A DNA stretch of 14,589 nucleotides from assembly GCA_023395435.1 (NCBI GenBank), contig JAEWZG010000049.1:1-14589 (forward strand), in the 5' to 3' direction. A program made the translations under genes and the position numbers. The DNA comes from Bacillota bacterium. GTDB taxonomy: Bacteria > Bacillota > Clostridia > Oscillospirales > Ruminococcaceae. Positions 1 to 7,483 of this stretch are shown here, piece by piece (position 1 is the first letter of the stretch; each line of letters starts with the position of its first letter). Under the pieces are notes generated by a model. It was not told where the DNA came from. It worked only from the letters and a program-made list of their open reading frames with translations, and made no database searches.

Positions 1-3000
1 GAAACTGTCACAGATTTATCTTTTGATACCTCAATAGGCGACTTTAGTATAAGCAGATCATACAACTCAAATGATAATCTATGGAACTTTTCATATGATA
101 TTCAATTACTAAATAACAAAGTAGATCAACTTAACAATGATGGTTCTATTACTTCAAGTATCTCACAAAATGTATTTAAGGTAATTTTTCAAAATGGGGA
201 GACAGAGTATTTTGAGAATGAATATTCTGGTATCTATACTAATTACATGACTAATGATATATTAGAGCTAACAAAAACATCTTCATATGTTTTAACAAAA
301 GATGATATTAGATACTATTTTGATAGCACTGGAAAGATAGATAAAATAGCTGATTTAAATAACAATACATTATCTTTCCAAAGAATATTCACTGATAGCA
401 GTAACACCACCCTTTCTAAAATAATAATTTCTGATAACACTTCAAGAAGCTTATCTATCCTATTTTCTGATGGCAAACCTTCACAGATTACAAATCCAGC
501 TAATAATAACGTTTACTACAGCTGGATTAATAACAATTTAGCTAGTGTAACTGACCCAATGAGCAATGTTACTAATTATGAATACACAAATAACAAGATT
601 TCAAAAAGTGATGACGAAACTATTCAATATGGAACAGACGGAAGGCTACAAAAAATATTATACAAGAACGGCTCATATATTAATTACTCGTATGATGATA
701 AGAATAGAGAAATCATGCAATCAGATAGCAATGGTCAGACTCAAAAAGTAACATACTTTAATTCTATGAGAATTGCAACAGAAACTGATGAACAAAATAA
801 TAAAAGTGAATACACTTATGATGAAAGAGGAAACGTATATCAAGTTAATAAATATAAATTTGAGAATAATGAATATGTAGGTGATGGAACTAATAATTAT
901 ATTTATGATTCAAATAATTTCCTAATTGAAGAATTAAGTTCCGATGGTTCTCATATCTATTATCGAAATGATGCCAAGGGCAGAATTATAACAAAAGCAG
1001 TCCAAAAACAAGATACAACTCCAACAGAAGACGAGATTATAAATCTAAGTTATGAAGTGTTTGACTTAACATTCTATCAGTACGATATTAAAGGTAATCA
1101 AACTTTAACAGCTACACTTAAAGAAGATGCGATACCTTCAACTGAACAGATAGCTACTCTTGATTCTGAAGTATTTAATAAGACTATATACACGTATAAC
1201 ACTGATGGTACTATAAATTCAATTCAATATGAAGATACAAATAAATCCGAAAGTTATTCTTATGATAGTTTTAAAAATATTACCTCTATAACATATAGCG
1301 AAACAAATGAAGGAGTTACAACTACACAAACAGAATTATTCCAATATGATATTCTGGGACAATTAATAAGTCAAACTACAAAAGATGGAAAAACTAATTC
1401 ATTTGTATATGATCTCTGCGGAAATAAAATACGAGAAACCCTTGATGGGAAAACAACAAGATATGTATATAATAATGAAAATCTTATTCAACAAGTTGAT
1501 TCAGATTACTATAATCCAGCTGATGATGGATTAAATGCATCACCAAATAATTATGATTACATAAATACAAATGTAGGTACTAGATATTTATATGATGATG
1601 TTGGCAACCTTAAAACAATAACTGATAAGTATGACAGAACAACTACATACACATATGACAGCTTTGGAAATATGATTTCTCAGAAATTCCATGTATATGA
1701 AATTAATTATGACAACAAGGGCAATACGACAAATGTTAAAGTAGGTACGCAAAATCTTGTTTCTTATGACTATTCAAATGATCTTAAACAAAATTTAACT
1801 AAAACTACCTACGGAAACGGACATGTTGTTGAATATTTGTATGAAAATGGTAATGTGATTGGAATTAAATTAGACGGGGCAACAGATTTTGCTTTTGAGT
1901 ATACTTATGATGAAAACAACACAATGACACAAAAAACCGATCATATTAATAATTTGAAAACTGATTATTCAGGTGATACTGTAACTGTTTCTACAATTAA
2001 TACTGATGGATCGTTCACACCGATTCATATTTACAGTACAACAACTGTTGATGAAATTAAGCAATTTGTCGAAACCACAAATGGCACAACTTTTACAACA
2101 CAATGGCTTGATAATCTTGATAAATTTATTATTAATGATGATTTGAGCCTTAACAAGGCATATATAAAAAATGCTGATAATGAAATTACAACAACGAATA
2201 TATATTCAAAGTCAAATGGCATTGAAAATAGTATTCTATCATCTGCTTTCACTTATGGTACAACTAATACTGATCAAATTGCAAGTATTAGTAATACATA
2301 TGGAAATAACACGACAACTTTTTCATATACATATGACGATAAGGGAAATATCAGCTCTGTATCAAAAAATGGCACAATAACATCCTACAAATACGATAGC
2401 TTAAATCAGCTTATTCGTGTAGATGACGGTGAACAAAACAAAACATATACCTACACCTATGATGTATATGGAAATATCCTTTCTAAATCTGAATATGCTT
2501 TAACAGACTCTTCATCTGAGCCAACAAATCCTCTCTCAACAACAAACTATGGCTATTCCGACAGCAACTGGACAGACAAAATGACATCATATAACGGCCA
2601 GGCAATTACTTATGATGAAATTGGCAATCCACTTTCTTATGATGGTTGGACATTCGTATGGGAGTCTGGCAGACAGCTCAAGAGAATGACAAAAGATGGT
2701 TCGACTATTGACTATAAGTATGACGATAACGGTATAAGAACAAGCAAAACTGTAAATGGTGTTACAACCAATTACACCACAATTGATGGCAGAATTACTT
2801 CACAGAATGACGGAACAAACTTCCTCTATTTCAGATATGACAGCAACAATGAACTTGTTGGAGTTCAGATAAACGGCACTGAGTATATCTACCTAAAAAA
2901 TCTTCAGGGTGATGTTGTATCTATCCTTGACATGAATGGTCAAAGTGTGGTAGATTATACCTATGATGCATGGGGCAAAATAACCTCAATCACAGGTTCA

Positions 3001-3771
3001 ATGGCTGACACAATCGGTAATATTAACCCAATGCGTTATCGTAGTTATTATTTTGATAATGAAAGTGGTTATTACTACTTACAGTCAAGATATTATGACA
3101 GCAATGCTTGCAGATTTATAAATGCGGACGAATCAAGCGTACTTGAACTCACAAAGGGTCAGGCTGTCGGGCACAATCTGTTTGCGTATTGTGGGAATGA
3201 TCCGATAAATAATGTGGATCCGACTGGGTATATAGGGATTAATGCAGTATGTGCAATAATTGGTGGTCTCGTAGGTTGGCTTTTTGGCGACTATATAGCA
3301 AAAAAACTTGGGTACAAAAAAGGTTGGAAATATTGGGCTATCCGAGCTGGAGTTGTTGTAGGAGGAGCAGTAATAGGCTGGTTTGCAGGAACGTTAATAA
3401 CTAAATATGTAGCGAGCTTCTTATCAAAGAACCCTGCAGTGGTATTCAAAATGAGTGTCAAATTGGGACCAGCCAAATTTGCTGCTATAATGAAATTTCT
3501 GAATATAAATCCTTTTACTCTGACAACAAATCCATCAAAATTTATTCAAATTTTAAGATTATTTAATAATACTTCTGTTACTATTCCAGATAGTTGGGCT
3601 ACAAAATTATATAACAGTGCACGAAATCTTGGATATAAAGTGTACTTGGATAGTCCCCATGGAGGTTATACATGGCATCTACATATAAGTGGTACGAATG
3701 GAAAGTTAAGCAACCTACATATTCAGATTACTAAGAAAGTATGGGACTTTTTATCAAGAATTATTAAGTGA
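1..3771 (+). CDS. RHS/YD-repeat polymorphic toxin protein, 5'-truncated by window edge
   Basis: The reading frame is open from base 1, so the ATG at 247 is internal and the true start lies off the window. At least 1256 residues are present. The body consists of tandem YD repeats (YDxxGN, YTYDxxGN, YDSFGN), the family that forms a hollow shell enclosing a C-terminal toxin. The RHS core ends with the signatures YDAWGKI, GYYYLQSRYYD, RFINAD, NLFAYCGNDPINNVDPTG, with DPTG at 3217-3228. After it comes a 180-residue variable tip: two glycine-rich hydrophobic segments (about 3241-3300 and 3334-3402, GGLVGW and GVVVGGAVIGW), then a soluble end containing WHLH and LHIQI. I do not recognise the toxin family. 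The histidines and tryptophan could be catalytic, but that is inference. The probable immunity gene follows 10 bp downstream. Such proteins are normally secreted and act on competing cells by contact. Confidence 0.9.
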   Translation, partial: ETVTDLSFDTSIGDFSISRSYNSNDNLWNFSYDIQLLNNKVDQLNNDGSITSSISQNVFKVIFQNGETEYFENEYSGIYTNYMTNDILELTKTSSYVLTKDDIRYYFDSTGKIDKIADLNNNTLSFQRIFTDSSNTTLSKIIISDNTSRSLSILFSDGKPSQITNPANNNVYYSWINNNLASVTDPMSNVTNYEYTNNKISKSDDETIQYGTDGRLQKILYKNGSYINYSYDDKNREIMQSDSNGQTQKVTYFNSMRIATETDEQNNKSEYTYDERGNVYQVNKYKFENNEYVGDGTNNYIYDSNNFLIEELSSDGSHIYYRNDAKGRIITKAVQKQDTTPTEDEIINLSYEVFDLTFYQYDIKGNQTLTATLKEDAIPSTEQIATLDSEVFNKTIYTYNTDGTINSIQYEDTNKSESYSYDSFKNITSITYSETNEGVTTTQTELFQYDILGQLISQTTKDGKTNSFVYDLCGNKIRETLDGKTTRYVYNNENLIQQVDSDYYNPADDGLNASPNNYDYINTNVGTRYLYDDVGNLKTITDKYDRTTTYTYDSFGNMISQKFHVYEINYDNKGNTTNVKVGTQNLVSYDYSNDLKQNLTKTTYGNGHVVEYLYENGNVIGIKLDGATDFAFEYTYDENNTMTQKTDHINNLKTDYSGDTVTVSTINTDGSFTPIHIYSTTTVDEIKQFVETTNGTTFTTQWLDNLDKFIINDDLSLNKAYIKNADNEITTTNIYSKSNGIENSILSSAFTYGTTNTDQIASISNTYGNNTTTFSYTYDDKGNISSVSKNGTITSYKYDSLNQLIRVDDGEQNKTYTYTYDVYGNILSKSEYALTDSSSEPTNPLSTTNYGYSDSNWTDKMTSYNGQAITYDEIGNPLSYDGWTFVWESGRQLKRMTKDGSTIDYKYDDNGIRTSKTVNGVTTNYTTIDGRITSQNDGTNFLYFRYDSNNELVGVQINGTEYIYLKNLQGDVVSILDMNGQSVVDYTYDAWGKITSITGSMADTIGNINPMRYRSYYFDNESGYYYLQSRYYDSNACRFINADESSVLELTKGQAVGHNLFAYCGNDPINNVDPTGYIGINAVCAIIGGLVGWLFGDYIAKKLGYKKGWKYWAIRAGVVVGGAVIGWFAGTLITKYVASFLSKNPAVVFKMSVKLGPAKFAAIMKFLNINPFTLTTNPSKFIQILRLFNNTSVTIPDSWATKLYNSARNLGYKVYLDSPHGGYTWHLHISGTNGKLSNLHIQITKKVWDFLSRIIK

Positions 3772-3781
3772 GGTAAATACT

Positions 3782-4246
3782 ATGAAATATGATATTGCTC
3801 CAATAGGATCAACTTATAGAGGGATTGAAAGATCTGTAACAACATATAATTTTACTTCTAAAAAGGCAAAAAAGTACTTTAACTTATTAATAGATGAGTA
3901 TGATAAATTTATTTCCAGCTTATTGATGCCAGATTGTTTTGAAGCATTTACAAAGCTCATTGAATGTTATCATACCTTTATTCAACACGATGTTCCATGT
4001 GAAATAATAGCATTTGATTCATCACCTTTGTCCAAAGCATATGGCTACGATGTTATATTTCTAGGAATTGATATAACAATCGATTTGGCTGAATCTATGA
4101 TTGAGTATGATATTAATAATTTGCGAGAATCTCTAAACAGTAATGGTCTTTTTGATAATATTGAACAAGCAGAGAAAATGATATCTATGCAAGATCAATC
4201 TGATTATAAGTTAGAGCCTTGCTGGGTATATAAAGTAATTTGTTAG
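3782..4246 (+). CDS. Putative immunity protein for the RHS toxin tip
   Basis: A 154-aa, probably cytoplasmic protein with no signal peptide or membrane segment. It starts 10 bp after the toxin stop codon. A GAGGT ribosome binding site overlaps the toxin stop and sits 8 nt before the ATG, so the two genes are almost certainly co-transcribed and translationally linked. The protein is mixed alpha/beta and acidic in its second half (IDITIDLAESMIEYD). I recognise no named immunity family (not obviously SUKH or Imm with a clear motif). The immunity role rests on position: in polymorphic toxin loci the gene directly after the toxin tip encodes its specific inhibitor. A terminator lies about 130 bp downstream. 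Confidence 0.7.
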   Translation: MKYDIAPIGSTYRGIERSVTTYNFTSKKAKKYFNLLIDEYDKFISSLLMPDCFEAFTKLIECYHTFIQHDVPCEIIAFDSSPLSKAYGYDVIFLGIDITIDLAESMIEYDINNLRESLNSNGLFDNIEQAEKMISMQDQSDYKLEPCWVYKVIC

Positions 4247-4379
4247 ATTAGTGGAAATATTATTCACCCTTTTTCAATATCAAAACATGAACTACTTAAT
4301 TAAATCGAAAGCCGACAATAACTAAAGAATCTTTTGGCTATTACAAGTGTAATTCAAAACATTCTGCCAATTAAGGCAA

Positions 4380-4415
4380 AAAAATAATCAGCTGATAATT
4401 CAGTTGATTATTTTT
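4380..4415. terminator. Bidirectional stem-loop terminator after the toxin-immunity pair
   Basis: A 16-bp stem (4380-4395 with 4400-4415, one G-U wobble) closes a 4-nt TAAT loop. It is A-rich on the left arm and runs into TTTTTATTTT on the right. It can end transcription from the immunity gene on the + strand and, through its A-tract, transcription from the other side. The 130 bp between the immunity stop and this stem hold nothing I can identify. Confidence 0.75.
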
Positions 4416-4428
4416 ATTTTCCGTAGTA

Positions 4429-4446
4429 TACAACTTTAGTTGTCAA
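4429..4446. promoter_or_regulatory. Dyad operator-like site overlapping a TTGACA box, no gene attached
   Basis: ACAACT-TT-AGTTGT is a perfect 6-bp dyad at 4430-4443. On the minus strand the same bases include TTGACA (4441-4446), a -35 box. The layout resembles BlaI/MecI/CopY-type operators (TACA..TGTA half-sites) laid over a promoter. No well-placed -10 or gene follows in either direction, so it may be an orphan or a chance dyad. Confidence 0.3.
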
Positions 4447-4459
4447 GCAGAAAATAGAA

Positions 4460-4491
4460 AATAAAAAATCCGTAAACAACGTATTTACGGA
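4460..4491 (-). terminator. Rho-independent terminator directly after the tRNA fragment
   Basis: On the minus strand TCCGTAAA pairs perfectly with TTTACGGA across a 7-nt loop (4469-4476 with 4484-4491), followed by TTTTTTATTT. It begins 7 nt after the CCA end of the tRNA fragment, where a native tRNA terminator would be. This supports the left side being the original chromosomal flank. Confidence 0.85.
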
Positions 4492-4498
4492 CTTGGTG

Positions 4499-4546
4499 TG
4501 GCAGGGGCAGAAGGGATCGAACCCTCAGCACGCAGTTTTGAAGACC
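4499..4546 (-). other. 3' half of a tRNA-Trp-like gene with UCA anticodon; probable att site
   Basis: Read on the minus strand, the segment has an anticodon loop CTTCAAA (4537-4543), the 3' anticodon stem ACTGC, a 5-nt variable loop, a T-arm GAGGG-TTCGATC-CCTTC, the acceptor strand TGCCCCT, discriminator G and an encoded CCA. The acceptor, discriminator and CCA match Gram-positive tRNA-Trp, but the anticodon position is UCA rather than CCA. The short variable loop argues against tRNA-Sec. The matching 5' acceptor (AGGGGCA), D-arm and full 5' anticodon stem are absent from the preceding 150 nt, so the gene is incomplete. Identity running from the anticodon loop to CCA is the classic footprint of a tyrosine-recombinase attachment site. 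The intact copy should lie at the far end of the island, outside the window. Confidence 0.75.
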
Positions 4547-4645
4547 TTGTTCCTTTACGCCAGTCTTTTTCTTTTTTTGTATAATATATTGATAATATTT
4601 TATCGTTACAAATATACTATATCAAGGGGGGCTAATTGCGTAATC

Positions 4646-4711
4646 ATGAATGAGCAAAGTAGATTAAGAGAATTACTGATTATTGATTTGACAAATAAAA
4701 TTGCATACTAA
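4646..4711 (+). CDS. Possible 21-codon ORF or gene remnant beside the att site
   Basis: The ORF runs ATG to TAA and encodes MNEQSRLRELLIIDLTNKIAY, which looks like a charged amphipathic helix. A GGGGGG tract lies about 16 nt upstream, too far for a good ribosome binding site. It could be a degraded N-terminus of a small element gene or chance. The rest of 4547-4944 holds no gene: an AT-rich stretch, a stem-loop at 4703-4743 (GCATACTAAA with TTTAGTATAC, one mismatch) and the first array repeat. Confidence 0.2.
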   Translation: MNEQSRLRELLIIDLTNKIAY

Positions 4712-4745
4712 ATCACGTAATTTATAAATAATCTTTAGTATACTA

Positions 4746-4767
4746 TCATAAACATAATGGGAAATTC
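4746..4767 (-). repeat. Array repeat copy 1 (dif-like intercassette repeat)
   Basis: On the minus strand it reads GAATTTCCCATTATG followed by TTTATGA. It lies 178 bp beyond the stop of the HAD gene, at the left edge of the cassette array, beside a 10-bp imperfect stem-loop (4703-4743). It is one of the best matches to the family consensus. Confidence 0.85.
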
Positions 4768-4944
4768 ATATAAAATATGATAGCAAATACCTATTTTTCA
4801 ATCGAGCACAGTGCGAGTAGCACCAAAATAAAACAAAAAGAATGGTCAAAATGGCATTTTATAATTTTTCTTGTGTAATAAGCAATTCTTTTTCATATAG
4901 ATTAATACTATCAATGAAGAAATCATAAATTTTGATTTTAATTT

Positions 4945-6134
4945 TTAATGATTTTTATTAATTGTCTGTTTTTCAAAGCATTTCTCGACTTCCTTTGACT
5001 TAGCTGTTGGTTTTGACATGTTCTTGATTATCGACCGATAAAACAATTTAATGTCTATATCGTTCAGCACGTAACGAACCTGACTATTATTTATTGCTAT
5101 ATCTAGGAGCATTTCAATTTCATCTTCTTCCCACATATCAAAATTACTTAATTCCTTTATTGTTGTATGAGTTGTAAAAAAGCTTCCACTTCCGTTTAGT
5201 GACAAAATCAAGTCTAGCTTTCTGCGCTTAACGTCATTGTTTTGTATTTTAATATCATTCTGTTCTCGTTCCTTTTTGCAAGTAAAGTGAATATTTTCAA
5301 GGATTTCATTTGATCCAGTTCTGTCAATAATTGCTTTTACAAGCTTATCAAGTTCAGTGCCCTCCGAATAATCTGTCGGAGCAAAAAACTTTATTCTGTT
5401 GTCATGCATCATTTTATATACTTTTGTTTTATCAAATGTACTATTATTATAAACACCTATTGCATGACCGCCGTAAGAGTTTACCAGCTTCATGCATGGA
5501 ACGTCAGTATCGCTATCTCCTATGTAAATCATATTTCTAAACGGGACACGATATCCTCAGGTGCAAAAAAATCATTAACGCCAGAATCATTAACGTCTAA
5601 TACACCCTTTTCAATCCGAAATAAGAATTGTGTCTTATTAGTATAATTTATAGCTTGAGCAGGCCATATTGCAACGCCTCTTTCGTTATATAAAAACGAG
5701 CTTGCGTATATTTTCTCGAATACTCCCGCCTTTGCAACCGACGTTCCTTCTATCATTTCCTTAAGTCCCGAAGAAATAATATAGTGCTCTATGATTACAC
5801 CATGCTCTGTTCCATACTTCTTGATTCTTTCAAACCATTCCTCAACGCCAGGAAAAAGGCTAACCTTTGAGCCATAATCCTCTAATGTTTTTTTGTTAAA
5901 TACAATACGTCCTTGAGCTTCTTGTACCATTTTGTACATATAAGCTAAATTGCTATCCATTTCGTTTTCTTCAGCGACTTCATTAGATTCCTTCCAGAAC
6001 GTAGGTACATCACCATCATAAACCTCTTGAATATATCCTTGTGCCTGCATATCATCAGGTGATAAGGTTTTGTCAAAATCATAACATATAGCCAGTACCG
6101 GTTTTTCTTCTTTGCGTTTTCTTGTATCGCTCAT
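4945..6134 (-). pseudogene. HAD-superfamily phosphatase, split by a 1-nt deletion frameshift
   Basis: Two frames together form one HAD-like hydrolase of about 396 residues. The N-terminal part (5529-6134, 201 aa) carries motif I DFDKT (nucleophile Asp), motif II IISSGLKE and the motif III lysine region (NKTQFLF). The C-terminal part (4945-5532, 195 aa) begins at motif IV, MIYIGDSDTDVPC. In the second frame the upstream codons read RVPFRN directly before MIYIGD. Restoring one C (ATC-CGT instead of ATCGT, near 5549-5553) joins PEDI to RVPFRN in frame. Neither half has both catalytic halves of the active site, so the gene is probably inactive. The stop and start overlap (ATGA) and could mimic coupled genes, but motif continuity argues against that. 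The start has GAGAGG upstream and its own promoter. The natural substrate is unknown. Confidence 0.85.
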
Positions 6135-6191
6135 AATTGACTACCTCTCTTTTCTACATCAGATAATTTATATATTAAGGTATTATACAGA

Positions 6192-6220
6192 ATTATATTT
6201 CACTATGCGGATACTGTAAA
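6192..6220 (-). promoter_or_regulatory. Sigma-A promoter of the HAD gene
   Basis: On the minus strand TTTACA (6215-6220), a 17-bp spacer and TATAAT (6192-6197) lie about 60 nt before the HAD start codon and downstream of repeat copy 2. The cassette therefore seems to bring its own promoter rather than relying on a leader promoter for the array. Confidence 0.7.
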
Positions 6221-6277
6221 AGTATATGAATTATTAGTTTCATTTTTTACAATGGGTCAGTTACCAAATCAATTACG

Positions 6278-6298
6278 TCATAAACATAATGGGAAACT
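6278..6298 (-). repeat. Array repeat copy 2
   Basis: On the minus strand it reads AGTTTCCCATTATG then TTTATGA, continuing CGTAAT. It sits between the GNAT stop and the HAD promoter. ATTA/TAAT outer arms leave a weak dyad. A separate 8-bp imperfect inverted repeat (TCACAACT/AGTTATGA, minus strand) lies immediately after the GNAT stop. Confidence 0.85.
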
Positions 6299-6340
6299 AA
6301 AACATAAAGATTATCCTCATAACTCCCTGTCAAGTTGTGA

Positions 6341-6862
6341 TTAACGTTTTAGCCGTTCCCACTCATCTCTACTTATAGAATATACAGCCGTGCTCTCTTT
6401 TTCCGCATCGGTAAATTCATCTATCTTGCACATCCCAATGGATCGTGCGGTAGAATAGGAACCAACATTTGCAGATTTCATATAGGAGCATATCATTTGG
6501 ATCGGAGTATTTTCAAATGCCCAATTTCTCACAGCAGTTGCCGCTTCTTTTGCATAACCTTTTCTCTGGCAGTCCTTGCGAATATGATATCCTATTTCCG
6601 GTTTGATCTGCCCGTTGATATTCTGCATTGTAAGACCACAGTCTCCTATCATCTTTCCGTTGCTCTTCATAACTACCGCCCAAAGACCAAACCCGAAAAT
6701 GCTGTAACGTTCAATATTTATGTTTATCCAGTTTCTTACCCGCGTTTCATCAAATGTGTATGGGTAATGCTGCATGATATCAGAATCGGCAAGTACGGCG
6801 TATAATGCATCGTAGTCATCCTCACACATATTTCTAAGCAGCAATCTCTCTGTTTCGATCAT
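6341..6862 (-). CDS. GNAT-family N-acetyltransferase (RimJ/RimL type)
   Basis: A 173-aa single-domain protein of usual length for this family. It opens with the typical beta-1 signature IETERLLLR. It has the beta-4 EIGYHIRKD followed by the acetyl-CoA pyrophosphate-binding loop QRKGYAKEA (Q/RxxGxA), then the C-terminal SANVGSYSTARSIGM segment seen in RimJ/RimL-like enzymes. The expected reaction is acetyl transfer from acetyl-CoA to an amine on a protein N-terminus or small molecule; the substrate cannot be told from sequence. AGGAGG lies 12 nt before the ATG, slightly far but clear. The gene sits between repeat copies 3 and 2 with its own intergenic leader. GNATs are among the most frequent passengers of gene-cassette arrays. 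Confidence 0.92.
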   Translation of the reverse strand: MIETERLLLRNMCEDDYDALYAVLADSDIMQHYPYTFDETRVRNWININIERYSIFGFGLWAVVMKSNGKMIGDCGLTMQNINGQIKPEIGYHIRKDCQRKGYAKEAATAVRNWAFENTPIQMICSYMKSANVGSYSTARSIGMCKIDEFTDAEKESTAVYSISRDEWERLKR

Positions 6863-6950
6863 TAGCCTTTGATGCCTCCTAATAATTCTGTTTGTTGCCT
6901 GTCCATTATCTAAATAATATTATGTTGTATTTCTGCTTTACTGGTATATA

Positions 6951-6970
6951 GTAAACATAATGGGCAATTC
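6951..6970 (-). repeat. Array repeat copy 3
   Basis: On the minus strand it reads GAATTGCCCATTATG then TTTAC. It starts only 14 bp after the PPOX stop codon. ATTATGTT at 6919-6926 is inverted to AACATAAT at 6954-6961, giving an 8-bp stem on the transcription-downstream side, as in copy 5 but with a longer loop. Confidence 0.8.
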
Positions 6971-6983
6971 ACAAACTCAACAT

Positions 6984-7460
6984 TTATTTGGCTGTTTTAT
7001 TGATAAAATCAATCTCATACTGCCATTCACCATATTTTCTTTCGTTGTCAGTAATAATACCATCCGTTAGTGTGATACTTAGAACTATTGAGTCTGGATT
7101 ATCTTCATCGCCAACTTCATCGAACCAGTTGAAGATTTGTTTGAACTTTGCTCTGATTGGCGCATTCTTCTCATCCTTGACCCAACCAAGATTTTCAGCT
7201 ATACCGTGGCAAGCGTACCAATCCAATCCTGCAACAGAAACCTCGTTATTCTTATTAACTTGCAACATCTTATTTTTCTGTGCATCTGTTGAAACATAGA
7301 AAACGCCATTTTCATAGTATGCACATACCATGCGAACAGCAGGGCGGGGTTTATTATTCGTATTTGAGGATAGCGATATGGTTGCAAGAGCAATTAACTC
7401 TTCTTTATCATTTCCACAGCGCTCCTCCATAAGTTTCATTGCCTTTTCATACTTGCTCAT
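6984..7460 (-). CDS. Pyridoxamine 5'-phosphate oxidase (PPOX, FMN-binding) family protein
   Basis: A 158-aa protein with the split-barrel PPOX layout: an N-terminal helix, then ALATISLSSNTNNKPRPAVR (strand pair around the cofactor-facing PRPAVR), GVFYVSTDAQKNKMLQVNKN (the usual K-x-x-Q/N-x-x-x-N stretch), NEVSVAG, and a C-terminal strand ending QYEIDF. Members of this group bind FMN or F420-like cofactors and often serve as uncharacterised oxidoreductases or flavin-binding proteins; this one lacks anything that proves a pyridoxal role. AAAGGAG stands 7 nt before the ATG. The DUF6273 gene ends only 23 bp upstream with no array repeat between, so the two form a two-gene unit. Confidence 0.8.
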   Translation of the reverse strand: MSKYEKAMKLMEERCGNDKEELIALATISLSSNTNNKPRPAVRMVCAYYENGVFYVSTDAQKNKMLQVNKNNEVSVAGLDWYACHGIAENLGWVKDEKNAPIRAKFKQIFNWFDEVGDEDNPDSIVLSITLTDGIITDNERKYGEWQYEIDFINKTAK

Positions 7461-7483
7461 TTTAATTCTCCTTTATAATAATG

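Noticed and set aside
4499..4600. Complete tRNA-Sec (selC) because of the UCA anticodon
   Set aside because: There is no long variable arm, the T-plus-acceptor helix is 12 nt rather than 13, and the 5' half is missing. The acceptor sequence fits tRNA-Trp instead.
4493..4711. 72-aa + strand ORF
   Set aside because: Its first half runs antisense through the tRNA fragment and the AT-rich spacer. Only the last 21 codons from the ATG at 4646 are even weakly plausible.
4945..6134. HAD region as two separate translationally coupled genes (ATGA overlap)
   Set aside because: HAD motifs I-III lie in one frame and motif IV in the other, and the second frame continues upstream with the expected RVPFRN. 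One gene with a 1-nt deletion explains this better.
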